This document shows, in pieces, positions 8,007-16,291 of a stretch of DNA of 64,000 nucleotides (positions within the stretch are counted from its first letter, which is position 1; each line of letters begins with the position of its first letter). Location of the stretch: assembly GCA_036500225.1 (NCBI GenBank), contig DASYCJ010000021.1, forward strand, positions 1 through 64,000. The letters are read 5' to 3'. The translations under genes and the position numbers were made by a program. Under the pieces are notes generated by a model, which worked only from the letters and a program-made list of their open reading frames with translations, was not told the DNA's origin and made no database searches. Origin of the DNA: DASUBN01 sp036500225. GTDB taxonomy: Bacteria > Pseudomonadota > Gammaproteobacteria > Natronospirales > REEB76.

Positions 8007-9062
8007 TCAGGGCAGCAGCGGCCGTCCCAGCTCGGCGGGGGCATGCTTCAGCAGCGTGTCGGCCCAGCGCAAGGTGGCATGGACCTCGTCGGCGTGACGC
8101 TGGGCGATGTCCTGGTTTTCGGCGTCGCGGCGCGCGCTGTCATAGCTGGAGAAGGGGTCCTTGGCGTGGGTGCTCCAGACCGGTCCCGATACTACCGCCG
8201 CCGCTTCGGCCGGGGTGAGCGGCGTGCCGATCAAGCCCGCAGCGGCAGAGATCGCATCGACCGGCCGCTTGAGCAATACCGCGCTGTCCAGACTGTGCAG
8301 CCGTGAGCCGGCTTCCGAGGCCAAGAGTTCACGAAACAGCAGCATCTGCGCATGCCAGATCACCGCCTGGGACTGCAGATAGTCCAGTGAGCTAGAGCCC
8401 ACACCCGGTACGCGACGGGCGTAGTCCGTGTCCTGCACGAACAGCTCCAGCATGGCGCCGGTCTTGGCCTTGGTGTCGTCGTTCTTCTTTAGGTTGGAGA
8501 TGAGGAAACTCTCCAGACTCGAATACAGCAACAGCCCGTTCGCCTGGGGGCGGAGCTTGAGCATGTCCGCCGCCAGGTTGTTGGCCACGTGGGTGGGTTT
8601 TAGCACCACGCGCTCTCCAGGCACCCAGGTCTTGCTGAGCAGATGCAGCGCCAGATCCAGAAATTGCGGACCTTGCGGATACCAGGCCTGGCCCCGGGTC
8701 GCGAGGCCGTGTTTGAGATCGCCCAAGCGTCTCAGCACCCAGGGCTCGCGCAGCACCAGGGTACGTCCCTCTACCTGCAGGGAGCGGGCCAGGAGCGAAG
8801 AGCAACAGAACGAGGAATGAAAGAGGAAGCCGGTATGCGCAGTTGGGACGGCGTGCTCGCGTAGCGCGGCGGCCACTGTCTCCAGAGGGAAGCCGTGCAA
8901 GCGTTCACCGGTATAGGCGATGCGCTTGTCCAGGAAGGCCGAGACCCTGAAGGTATCGGCGGTCACTTCCAGGAAATGCAGTTCGCCTCGCTGCAGGTCG
9001 AGGTCATAGAGATGCCAGGCCGGGTTGCGGCACAAGTCATCGGCGCTGATGTCGGTAGCCAT
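8007..9062 (-). CDS. Divergent sulfotransferase-like protein
   Basis: A protein of 351 residues. A hydrophobic strand followed by FHSSFCCSSLLARSL (about 81-95) occupies the place of a PAPS-binding loop, and the LVLREPW and VVLKPTHVANN segments resemble the following strands of the P-loop sulfotransferase fold. The usual PRSGT or PKTGG loop is absent, so assignment rests on pattern and on context next to three clearer sulfotransferases. It could be a pseudo-enzyme or use another nucleotide donor. The ATG at 9062 is preceded by an extended -10 box at 9100-9108. It is divergent from the Sel1-prolyl hydroxylase gene at 9154. Confidence 0.55.
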   Translation of the reverse strand: MATDISADDLCRNPAWHLYDLDLQRGELHFLEVTADTFRVSAFLDKRIAYTGERLHGFPLETVAAALREHAVPTAHTGFLFHSSFCCSSLLARSLQVEGRTLVLREPWVLRRLGDLKHGLATRGQAWYPQGPQFLDLALHLLSKTWVPGERVVLKPTHVANNLAADMLKLRPQANGLLLYSSLESFLISNLKKNDDTKAKTGAMLELFVQDTDYARRVPGVGSSSLDYLQSQAVIWHAQMLLFRELLASEAGSRLHSLDSAVLLKRPVDAISAAAGLIGTPLTPAEAAAVVSGPVWSTHAKDPFSSYDSARRDAENQDIAQRHADEVHATLRWADTLLKHAPAELGRPLLP

Positions 9063-9099
9063 GCCGGCTCAAGGTCTGCGCGGGCGGCGGGATTGTCAT

Positions 9100-9108
9100 A
9101 TTATATCA
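9100..9108 (-). promoter_or_regulatory. Extended -10 promoter of the sulfotransferase-like gene
   Basis: On the minus strand TGATATAAT gives a consensus -10 with the TGn extension, about 38 bp upstream of the ATG at 9062. It shares CCTTGATATAA with the promoter at 7967-7975. A -35 element is not evident. Confidence 0.55.
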
Positions 9109-9153
9109 AGGTGTAGCGCGCCCCATGGGCGAACCGTCGCTCGTGGGGGTCAG

Positions 9154-10407
9154 ATGAACGCACCGAGCACCCAGGAAGCCAGGCAGCTGTTCAAGAAGGC
9201 GGCGGACGCCTTCATGCGCCGCCAATACGCGGAAGCCTTGCCGCTCCTGGAACAGGCCGGCAGCGAGGGCGACGTCGAGGCGAAAAACCTGCTGGGTGTG
9301 ATGCAACTCAACGGCATGGGCGTTGTCCAAGACCCGCGCCGCGCCGCGGCGCTGTTCGAAGCCGCAGCCGCACAAGGCCTCAAAGAAGCCCAGTACAACC
9401 TCTCTAACCAGCTCTTCAACGGATTGGGCACCGCTGAAGACGAGACGAGGGCACAGCAGAACCTGCTGGCTGCTGCCGCTGCCGGTCACCGGCCCGCGCT
9501 GCGCTCCCTGGGTCTCCTGTACCACGATGCCGGCGGCGGCGATGCCCGCTGGGCTACGCTTGCGACCCGTTGCTTCCGCCTTGCCGCGGAAGCCGGCGAT
9601 CCTCTGGCGCAATACCTATTTGGTCTGAGGCTGTGGCGCGGCCACGGCACGCAGCAGGATCCAGATGGAGCCCTGCAGTGGTTCACCGCTGCCGCTCAGG
9701 CGCGCGTCTATCTCGCAGAGATGCGTCTCGCCGGGATATCCCGGAGCCACGAAGACCGGACCAGGCTGCCAGCATCCAAGACCGAGACTGCGCTGGTGCC
9801 TTGCGCCTTGCCTCGGTTGCCGGAGCCCTCAGCTTCCCGTGAGCAGGCCTTCATGTCCGAATACGGCGAGGCCCTGGACGAATATCTCGCAGACCATCTC
9901 ATCAACGTGGCGGCACCCATGCTAATGCCTTCGAGCGTGGTGGACCCGAGCACTGGCGCCGCCGTGCAGTCGCAGTTGCGGACCAGTCACTCCATGCATC
10001 TCCAGCCCTCCATGTATGACGCCGCCACGCACTTGGCGTTGCGCCGCATCGCCTGCATCGCCGGGCTGCCGGTGAGCCACGCCGAGCCTCTGGGTGTACT
10101 ACGCTACGGTCCCGGCCAGGAGTACCGGCCGCATTACGATTACTACACGGATGGCCAGCATCAGGCACAGCGAGTCGCCACCGTGTTCGTGTATCTCAAC
10201 CACGTGGAGGAGGGTGGCGGCACCGACTTTCCGCGCCTGGGCGTGAAGGTGGATCCGGCACGCGGCAAGGCGGTGAAGTTCTTGAACTGCGATGCCGAGG
10301 GCAAGCCCAATCCCGAGACCTTGCATGCTGGCCTGCCGGTGATCCGTGGCGAAAAATGGCTCGCGACCCTCTGGTTCTGGGACCGGCCCTTCGTCTGGTT
10401 CAGTTGA
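9154..10407 (+). CDS. Sel1-repeat prolyl 4-hydroxylase-like 2OG-Fe(II) oxygenase
   Basis: A protein of 417 residues. Residues 1 to about 195 contain Sel1/TPR-like repeats (A-x-x-x-L-G-x-x-x-x-x-G-x-G pattern). The C-terminal half is a prolyl 4-hydroxylase-type domain with H327-Y-D329, H391 (LHAGLPV) and K401 (GEKWLAT), the Lys being the 2-oxoglutarate ligand usual in P4H enzymes. The segment LRYGPGQEYRPHYDYY is a strong family signature. Start ATG 9154 follows GGGGG at 9145-9149; an upstream extension to 9025 has no conserved sequence. It closes the cluster and is transcribed toward sucA, from which a 186-bp non-coding gap separates it. Confidence 0.92.
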   Translation: MNAPSTQEARQLFKKAADAFMRRQYAEALPLLEQAGSEGDVEAKNLLGVMQLNGMGVVQDPRRAAALFEAAAAQGLKEAQYNLSNQLFNGLGTAEDETRAQQNLLAAAAAGHRPALRSLGLLYHDAGGGDARWATLATRCFRLAAEAGDPLAQYLFGLRLWRGHGTQQDPDGALQWFTAAAQARVYLAEMRLAGISRSHEDRTRLPASKTETALVPCALPRLPEPSASREQAFMSEYGEALDEYLADHLINVAAPMLMPSSVVDPSTGAAVQSQLRTSHSMHLQPSMYDAATHLALRRIACIAGLPVSHAEPLGVLRYGPGQEYRPHYDYYTDGQHQAQRVATVFVYLNHVEEGGGTDFPRLGVKVDPARGKAVKFLNCDAEGKPNPETLHAGLPVIRGEKWLATLWFWDRPFVWFS

Positions 10408-10592
10408 GAATTCAGCGGTTTCCCGGCGCTGCCTGGCCCCCGCGTTTCGCTTTCAGGTCGATTGGGCTACACTATCCATCCGCGGCCTGAGCCGGTCCGC
10501 CCTGGGAGCAGGGCGCCGTAAGTCTCTTGAATACGTTGCCATTTCATCGTTATCGAGGGCTTAGTCTTCCGCCGGCCGCCCATTTGCACTGA

Positions 10593-13487
10593 ATGGCGAA
10601 AATGAGCGAATCACTGCAAGTCCAGACCAGCACCACGCCGCTTTCCGGCGGCAACGCCCCCTACGTCGAATCCCTCTACGAGCAATACCTGCAGGACCCG
10701 GCGTCGGTGTCCCAGGCCTGGCGCGATTATTTCCGCGCTCTGCAGTCAGGTGCCAGCGAGACTGCCCGTGGTCCCATCGAAGCGGACCTCCTGGTCCGCG
10801 CTCATGGCCCCCGTGCCGCGGCGGCCGCGACCGGCGCCGGCGGTCTCGACCCAGTGGCGGCGGAGAAACAGGCGGCGGTGATCCGGCTGATCGAAGCCTA
10901 TCGAGGTCGGGGCCACCTGCACGCCAAGCTCGATCCACTGGGTCTGACGGCGCCCGCTGATGCGCCGGATCTGCAACTGGAATTCCACGGCCTGTCCCAG
11001 GCCGACATGGGCACGGTGTTCAGCACCGTCTCCCTCACCGGCCCCGATCGTCGCCCGCTGAAAGACATCTGGCAGATGCTGCAACAGGTCTACTGCGGCA
11101 CCATAGGTTTCGAGTTCATGCACGTGACCAACGCCGAGGAACGCCTGTGGCTGAAGAGCCGCATCGAGACCAGCGGCGCCCGCGCACCTCTGAGCGCGGA
11201 CGAGCGAGTCACCATCCTCAAGAACCTGGCCGCGGCTGAAGGCCTCGAGAAGTACCTGCACACCAAGTACGTGGGCCAGAAGCGCTTCTCCCTGGAGGGC
11301 GGCGACTCCATGATGCCCATGCTGCACGACGTGGTGCAGAAGGGCGGCGCTGCCGGCATTCAGGAGATCGTGGTGGGCATGGCCCATCGCGGCCGCCTGA
11401 ACGTGCTCATCAACCTGCTGGGTAAGTCCCCCAAGGAACTGTTCCTGGAGTTCGAGGGCGTGCATGAGCACAAGGACGGCGACGGTTCCGGCGATGTGAA
11501 GTACCACATGGGCTTCTCGTCCGACATCAAGACCACCGGCGGCAACGTGCATCTGGCACTCGCCTTCAATCCCTCGCATCTCGAGATCGTGAACCCAGTG
11601 GTGGAAGGCTCGGTACGCGCGCGCCAGGATCGCCGTGATGACGTCACCGGCCACAAGATACTGCCGGTGCTGGTGCACGGCGACGCGGCCTTCGCCGGTC
11701 AGGGTGTCGGCATGGAGACCCTACAGTTCTCCCAGACCCGTGGTTTCCACACCGGCGGCACTTTCCACGTGGTGCTGAACAACCAAGTGGGCTTCACCAT
11801 CAGCGATCCGCGCGACTCGCGCTCCACGCTGTATTGCACCGACTTGGCCAAGATGCTGGAAGCGCCGGTGTTCCACGTGAACGGCGATGACCCGGAGGCG
11901 GTGATCTTCGTCACGCGCCTGTCTCTGGAATACCGCCAGACCTTCCATAAAGACGTGTTCATCGACCTCGTGTGCTATCGCCGTCACGGCCACAACGAGG
12001 CGGACGAGCCTTCGGCCACCCAGCCGGTCATGTACCAGCACATCAAGAACCACGCCACGCCGCGCGCCCTGTACGCGGAATCGTTGGCGGGGCAGGGCGT
12101 GATGGACGCGGCGGCTTCATCGGCCATGAGTGAGCAGTATCGCAAGGACCTGGATGCCGGCAAGCCGGTCGCGCCGGGCATCACCCCGTACGTCGCCAAC
12201 GAATTCAGCGTCGACTGGTCGCGCTTCCAGAAACGCAGCGCCAGCGAGGTCATCGACACCAAGCTCGACAAGCAACGCATGCAATCGCTCATGGACGGCA
12301 TGAACGCGGTGCCGGCGGACGTGGAGCTGCATCCACGCGTCGCCAAGATCTACGACGACCGGCGCAAGATGGCTGCCGGGGCGCTGCCCATGGACTGGGG
12401 CTTCGCCGAGACCCTCGCTTACGCGAGCTTGCTCACCGAAGGCTGCGCGGTGCGCCTCACTGGCCAGGACAGCGGTCGCGGCACCTTCTTCCACCGCCAC
12501 GCAGTGCTGCACAACCAGAAGGACTACAGCACCTGGACGCCGCTGCAGCACCTCACGCCAGCGCAGAAGCGTTTCACCGTGGTGGACTCGCTGCTCTCGG
12601 AAGAGGCAGTGATGGGTTTCGAATACGGTTACAGCACCGCCGATCCGGATGCGCTGGTGATCTGGGAAGGGCAGTTCGGCGACTTCGCCAACGGCGCCCA
12701 GGTGGTCATCGACCAGTTCATGGCGGCAGGCGAGGCCAAGTGGGGCCGCCTCTGCGGTCTGACCCTGTTCCTGCCCCATGGCTACGAAGGCCAGGGCCCT
12801 GAGCATTCCTCCGCGCGCCTGGAGCGTTACCTGCAGCTCTGCGCCGAGCAGAACATGCAGGTCTGCGTACCGTCCACGCCGGCGCAGATGTTCCACATGA
12901 TCCGTCGCCAGGCCCTGCGGCCGTTCCGCAAACCGCTGGTGGTGATGACACCCAAGAGCCTGCTGCGCCACAAGCTTTCGGTCTCAACACTCGCGGACCT
13001 CTCCGGCGGACGTTTCCAGTTGCTGATCCCCGAGGCAGACGATATCAAGGCCGCCAAGGTCACCCGCGTGGTGTTCTGCTCCGGCAAGGTCTACTACGAC
13101 CTCCTGGAGGCGCGCCGCGCCGCCAAGATCGATGACGTGGCCATCGTCCGCATCGAGCAGCTGTATCCTTTCCCGCAGCAGGAATACGCCGACGCCATCG
13201 CGGGCTATCCGAATGCCAACGAGATCGTCTGGTGTCAGGAAGAGCCGGGCAATCAGGGAGCCTGGTATCAGATCCGTCACCGCCTGCAGGAACCCCTTAA
13301 GCAGAAGCACGTGTTGAGCTACGCCGGCCGCCAGCCGTCCGCCTCCACCGCCGCCGGTTATATGCAGTTGCACCTGCAACAGCAGAAGGCGCTGATCCAG
13401 GACGCACTCGGTACCACCGAAGCGAAGCAGGGCGCTGCCGCCAAAGACAAGACCAGGCCAAATAAAGTCTTAACGGAGAAGGCATGA
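10593..13487 (+). CDS. sucA: 2-oxoglutarate dehydrogenase E1 component
   Basis: Thiamine-diphosphate-dependent decarboxylase of the 2-oxoglutarate dehydrogenase complex in the TCA cycle; 964 residues, close to the usual 930-960. Seen in the sequence: the E1 N-terminal motif YVESLYEQYLQDP, the GMAHRGRLNVL block, the ThDP-binding GDAAFAGQG segment followed by VLNNQVGFT, and the LPHGYEGQGPEHSSARLER signature. Start ATG 10593; a second ATG at 10602 is possible and neither has a strong ribosome-binding site. A TACACT box at 10468-10473 may be part of the promoter. It overlaps sucB by ATGA (13484-13487), so translation is coupled. Confidence 0.98.
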   Translation: MAKMSESLQVQTSTTPLSGGNAPYVESLYEQYLQDPASVSQAWRDYFRALQSGASETARGPIEADLLVRAHGPRAAAAATGAGGLDPVAAEKQAAVIRLIEAYRGRGHLHAKLDPLGLTAPADAPDLQLEFHGLSQADMGTVFSTVSLTGPDRRPLKDIWQMLQQVYCGTIGFEFMHVTNAEERLWLKSRIETSGARAPLSADERVTILKNLAAAEGLEKYLHTKYVGQKRFSLEGGDSMMPMLHDVVQKGGAAGIQEIVVGMAHRGRLNVLINLLGKSPKELFLEFEGVHEHKDGDGSGDVKYHMGFSSDIKTTGGNVHLALAFNPSHLEIVNPVVEGSVRARQDRRDDVTGHKILPVLVHGDAAFAGQGVGMETLQFSQTRGFHTGGTFHVVLNNQVGFTISDPRDSRSTLYCTDLAKMLEAPVFHVNGDDPEAVIFVTRLSLEYRQTFHKDVFIDLVCYRRHGHNEADEPSATQPVMYQHIKNHATPRALYAESLAGQGVMDAAASSAMSEQYRKDLDAGKPVAPGITPYVANEFSVDWSRFQKRSASEVIDTKLDKQRMQSLMDGMNAVPADVELHPRVAKIYDDRRKMAAGALPMDWGFAETLAYASLLTEGCAVRLTGQDSGRGTFFHRHAVLHNQKDYSTWTPLQHLTPAQKRFTVVDSLLSEEAVMGFEYGYSTADPDALVIWEGQFGDFANGAQVVIDQFMAAGEAKWGRLCGLTLFLPHGYEGQGPEHSSARLERYLQLCAEQNMQVCVPSTPAQMFHMIRRQALRPFRKPLVVMTPKSLLRHKLSVSTLADLSGGRFQLLIPEADDIKAAKVTRVVFCSGKVYYDLLEARRAAKIDDVAIVRIEQLYPFPQQEYADAIAGYPNANEIVWCQEEPGNQGAWYQIRHRLQEPLKQKHVLSYAGRQPSASTAAGYMQLHLQQQKALIQDALGTTEAKQGAAAKDKTRPNKVLTEKA

Positions 13488-14731
13488 GCATCGAAGTCAA
13501 AGTCCCGCAACTGCCAGAATCCGTGCAGGACGCGACGCTGGTGAACTGGCACAAGAAGCCAGGCGACAGCGTCAACCGAGACGAGAACCTTGTGGACATC
13601 GAGACTGACAAGGTCGTGCTGGAAGTGCCGGCGCCGGTGTCGGGCGTGTTGAAGGAGATCCGGGTCAAGGATGGCACCACCGTCGGCGCAGGCCAGGTGT
13701 TGGCGATCCTGGAAGAGGGTGCCGGCGCCGCCGCGGCTCCCGCCCCCAAAACTGCAGCTGTCCCGGCCGCTGCATCTGCTCCTGCTCCCGCTGCGGCTCC
13801 AGCCCAGACCAGCGCACCCACTGGCGACGCGGACATGCCGCTCAGCCCCTCGGTGCGGCGTCTCGTCGAAGAGAACAAGTTGGATCCCTCCCAGATCAAG
13901 GGTTCGGCCCGCGACGGCCGCCTCACCAAGGGCGACGTGCTGGATTACATGGCCAACCGTGGCAACGCGCCTGCGACCGCTCCGGCTGCTGCCGCAGCGC
14001 CTGCGGCCCGCGCTCCGGTCCGCTCCGGCGCCCGCGAGGATCGCCGCGTGCCCATGACGCGCATGCGTGCCCGCATCGCCGAACGTCTCACCCAGTCCCA
14101 GACCAACACCGTGATGCTCACCTCCTTCAACGAGGTGGATCTCTCGGCGGTGATCGCGCTGCGCACCAAGTATAAGGACAAGTTCGAGAAGGAGCACGGC
14201 GTCAAGCTCGGCTTCATGTCCTTCTTCGTCAAGGCCGCGGTCGAGGCCCTCAAGAAATATCCGGTGGTGAACGCCTCGGTAGAAGGCAACGACATCGTGT
14301 ACCACGACTATTGGGACGTGAGCGTGGCCGTGGCCACTCCCAAGGGCCTGGTGACGCCGGTGCTGCGTGACGCGGACCAGATGAGCTTCGCCGACATCGA
14401 GAAGACCTTGGGCGACATGGCCGCGCGTGCGCGTGACGGTAAGATCGGCATCGAGGAGCTGACCGGCGGTACCTTCACCATCACCAACGGTGGTGTGTTC
14501 GGCTCGCTCATGTCCACGCCCATCATCAATCCGCCCCAGAGCGCCATCCTCGGCATGCATGCGACCAAGGACCGCGCTGTGGTGGTGGACGGGCAGGTGG
14601 TGGCACGTCCCATGATGTATATCGCGCTTACCTACGATCACCGCATCGTCGACGGCAAGGAAGCGGTGTTGACCTTGGTCTCCATCAAAGAGTCCCTGGA
14701 AGACCCGGCCCGCTTGGTCCTGGGAATCTGA
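13484..14731 (+). CDS. sucB: Dihydrolipoyllysine succinyltransferase, E2 of 2-oxoglutarate dehydrogenase
   Basis: Core acyltransferase of the 2-oxoglutarate dehydrogenase complex; 415 residues. The lipoyl domain (1-78) carries the lipoylated Lys at K43 in ETDKVVLE. An Ala/Pro-rich linker (about 80-115) leads to the peripheral-subunit-binding domain (SPSVRRLVEENKLD), a second Ala/Pro linker, and the catalytic domain with the HRIVDG motif near the C-terminus. It lies between sucA (ATGA overlap) and lpdA, so all three subunits of the complex are encoded together. The hairpin downstream may set the level of lpdA relative to sucAB. Confidence 0.98.
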   Translation: MSIEVKVPQLPESVQDATLVNWHKKPGDSVNRDENLVDIETDKVVLEVPAPVSGVLKEIRVKDGTTVGAGQVLAILEEGAGAAAAPAPKTAAVPAAASAPAPAAAPAQTSAPTGDADMPLSPSVRRLVEENKLDPSQIKGSARDGRLTKGDVLDYMANRGNAPATAPAAAAAPAARAPVRSGAREDRRVPMTRMRARIAERLTQSQTNTVMLTSFNEVDLSAVIALRTKYKDKFEKEHGVKLGFMSFFVKAAVEALKKYPVVNASVEGNDIVYHDYWDVSVAVATPKGLVTPVLRDADQMSFADIEKTLGDMAARARDGKIGIEELTGGTFTITNGGVFGSLMSTPIINPPQSAILGMHATKDRAVVVDGQVVARPMMYIALTYDHRIVDGKEAVLTLVSIKESLEDPARLVLGI

Positions 14732-14749
14732 TCCCCATATCACTGTGTT

Positions 14750-14783
14750 AGAAGGCGGCCCCTTTTTGGGGCCGTCGTCTTCT
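14750..14783 (+). other. Intercistronic hairpin between sucB and lpdA
   Basis: GGCCCC (14757-14762) and GGGGCC (14768-14773) form a stem around a TTTTT loop. Flanking AGAAG (14750-14754) and CTTCT (14779-14783) can extend the structure. No T tract follows, so it looks like an mRNA-processing or stability element or a partial attenuator, not a full terminator. Confidence 0.6.
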
Positions 14784-14803
14784 AGAAGACAAAGGAAACA
14801 GCC

Positions 14804-16237
14804 ATGAGCCAGAGTTTCGATGTGGTCGTGATCGGCGGCGGTCCCGCCGGCTATGTAGCAGCCATCCGCGCCGCCCAGAACGGTCTGAAGACCGCCTGCG
14901 TGGACAACTGGAAGAACCAGGATGGCAAGCACGCCTTCGGCGGCACCTGCCTGAACGCGGGCTGCATCCCGTCCAAGGCACTGCTCGAATCCTCTGAGAT
15001 GTACCACAAGGCCACCCACGAGTTCGTCTCCCACGGCATCAAGGTCGGTGCTGTGAGCATGGACATCGCTGCCATGCAGGCGCGCAAGTCCAAGATCACC
15101 TCCAGCCTCACCGGCGGCATCGCCCAGCTCTTCAAGTCCAACAACGTCACCGGTATCCGCGGCACCGGCCGCCTGCTCAAGGGCAATAAGGTGGAAGTGA
15201 CGGACTTCGACGACCTGAAGAAGAAGGAGGTCATCGAAGCTAAGACCGTGGTGCTGGCCGCGGGCTCCGAGCCCGTGGAACTGAAAGTGGTGCCCTTCGA
15301 CCGCAAGGACATCGTGGATTCCTGGGGCGCCCTGGACTTCACTGAAGTGCCGAAGCGCTTAGGGGTCATTGGCGGCGGCGTCATCGGCCTGGAGCTCGGC
15401 AGCGTCTGGCAGCGCCTGGGCGCTGAGGTCACGATCCTCGAAGCCATGGATAACTTCCTGTTCATGGCCGACCAGCAGGTCGCCAAGGATGCAGAGCGTC
15501 AGTTCCGCAAACAGGGTCTCGAGATCAAGCTCGGCGCCAAGGTCACCGGTGCTGAGAAGGGCAAGTCCGGTATCAGCGTCAGCTATGACGACAAGGACGG
15601 CAAGCAGAAGATCGAAGTGGACAAGCTCATCGTGGCCGTGGGCCGTCGCCCCGCCACCAAGGCCTTGCTGGGTGACGGCACTGGAGTGAACCTGGATGAG
15701 CGCGGCTTCATCAAAGTGGACCATGAGTGCCGCACCGGCGTGCCCAACGTTTGGGCCATCGGTGACTGCGTGCGCGGCCCGATGCTGGCCCACAAGGGCT
15801 CCGAAGAAGGCGTGATGGTCGCCGACCTGATTGCAGGTAAAGTTTCAGAGATGAATTACGACGTCATCCCTTCGGTCATCTACACCTGGCCCGAGATCGC
15901 CTGGGTCGGCAAGACCGAAGAGGAACTGAAGAAGAACGGTACCCGTTATAAGACCGGCACCTTTCCCTTCGCCGCCAACGGCCGCGCCAAGGCCATGGAA
16001 GCCGCCAGCGGCATGGTAAAGATGCTGGCCCATGCGGATACCGATGAGATCCTGGGAGTGCACATCGTGGGACCCATGGCCTCCGAGATGATCTCGGAAG
16101 CGGTGGTGGCCATGGAGTTCCGTGCCAGCGCCGAGGACCTGCAGCGCACCATCCATGCGCACCCGACCCTGGCGGAGTCCATGCATGAAGCGTCCTTGTC
16201 CGTGGATAAGCGCGCGATCCATGCCATAAACAAGTGA
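14804..16237 (+). CDS. lpdA: Dihydrolipoyl dehydrogenase (E3)
   Basis: FAD-dependent disulfide oxidoreductase that reoxidises the E2 lipoyl arm and makes NADH; 477 residues. The FAD Rossmann motif GGGPAGY is at 11-17, the redox disulfide C49-C54 sits in GGTCLNAGCIPSK, the NAD motif GGGVIGLE is central, and the catalytic HAHPTLAE (His-x4-Glu) is near the C-terminus. It follows sucB after a hairpin-bearing spacer and ends at a strong terminator, so it is the last gene of the suc operon. It may also serve other 2-oxoacid complexes if no other E3 exists in the genome. Confidence 0.98.
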   Translation: MSQSFDVVVIGGGPAGYVAAIRAAQNGLKTACVDNWKNQDGKHAFGGTCLNAGCIPSKALLESSEMYHKATHEFVSHGIKVGAVSMDIAAMQARKSKITSSLTGGIAQLFKSNNVTGIRGTGRLLKGNKVEVTDFDDLKKKEVIEAKTVVLAAGSEPVELKVVPFDRKDIVDSWGALDFTEVPKRLGVIGGGVIGLELGSVWQRLGAEVTILEAMDNFLFMADQQVAKDAERQFRKQGLEIKLGAKVTGAEKGKSGISVSYDDKDGKQKIEVDKLIVAVGRRPATKALLGDGTGVNLDERGFIKVDHECRTGVPNVWAIGDCVRGPMLAHKGSEEGVMVADLIAGKVSEMNYDVIPSVIYTWPEIAWVGKTEEELKKNGTRYKTGTFPFAANGRAKAMEAASGMVKMLAHADTDEILGVHIVGPMASEMISEAVVAMEFRASAEDLQRTIHAHPTLAESMHEASLSVDKRAIHAINK

Positions 16238-16257
16238 TCGGGATAGGGTCCGAGACC

Positions 16258-16290
16258 AAGAAGGCGCCTTGAGGCGCCTTCTTCCTTTTC
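16258..16290 (+). terminator. Terminator of the sucAB-lpdA operon
   Basis: An 11-bp stem built on AAGGCGCC (16261-16268) and GGCGCCTT (16273-16280) closes a TTGA loop. A T-rich tail with CCTTTTC follows at 16284-16290. It lies 20 bp after the lpdA stop, at the convergent junction with the methyltransferase gene. Confidence 0.88.
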
Positions 16291-16291
16291 G

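Noticed and set aside
223..10592. Small precursor peptide gene for the hydroxylase/sulfotransferase cluster
   Set aside because: The gaps between cluster genes are 5 to 190 bp and contain no open frame with a ribosome-binding site; any substrate is probably encoded elsewhere.
10746..11678. 310-codon open frame antisense to sucA
   Set aside because: Antisense shadow with His/Gln-rich low-complexity translation.
13358..15034. 558-codon open frame antisense to sucB and lpdA
   Set aside because: It lies wholly opposite two certain genes and is His/Gly-rich low complexity, as expected from antisense high-GC codons.
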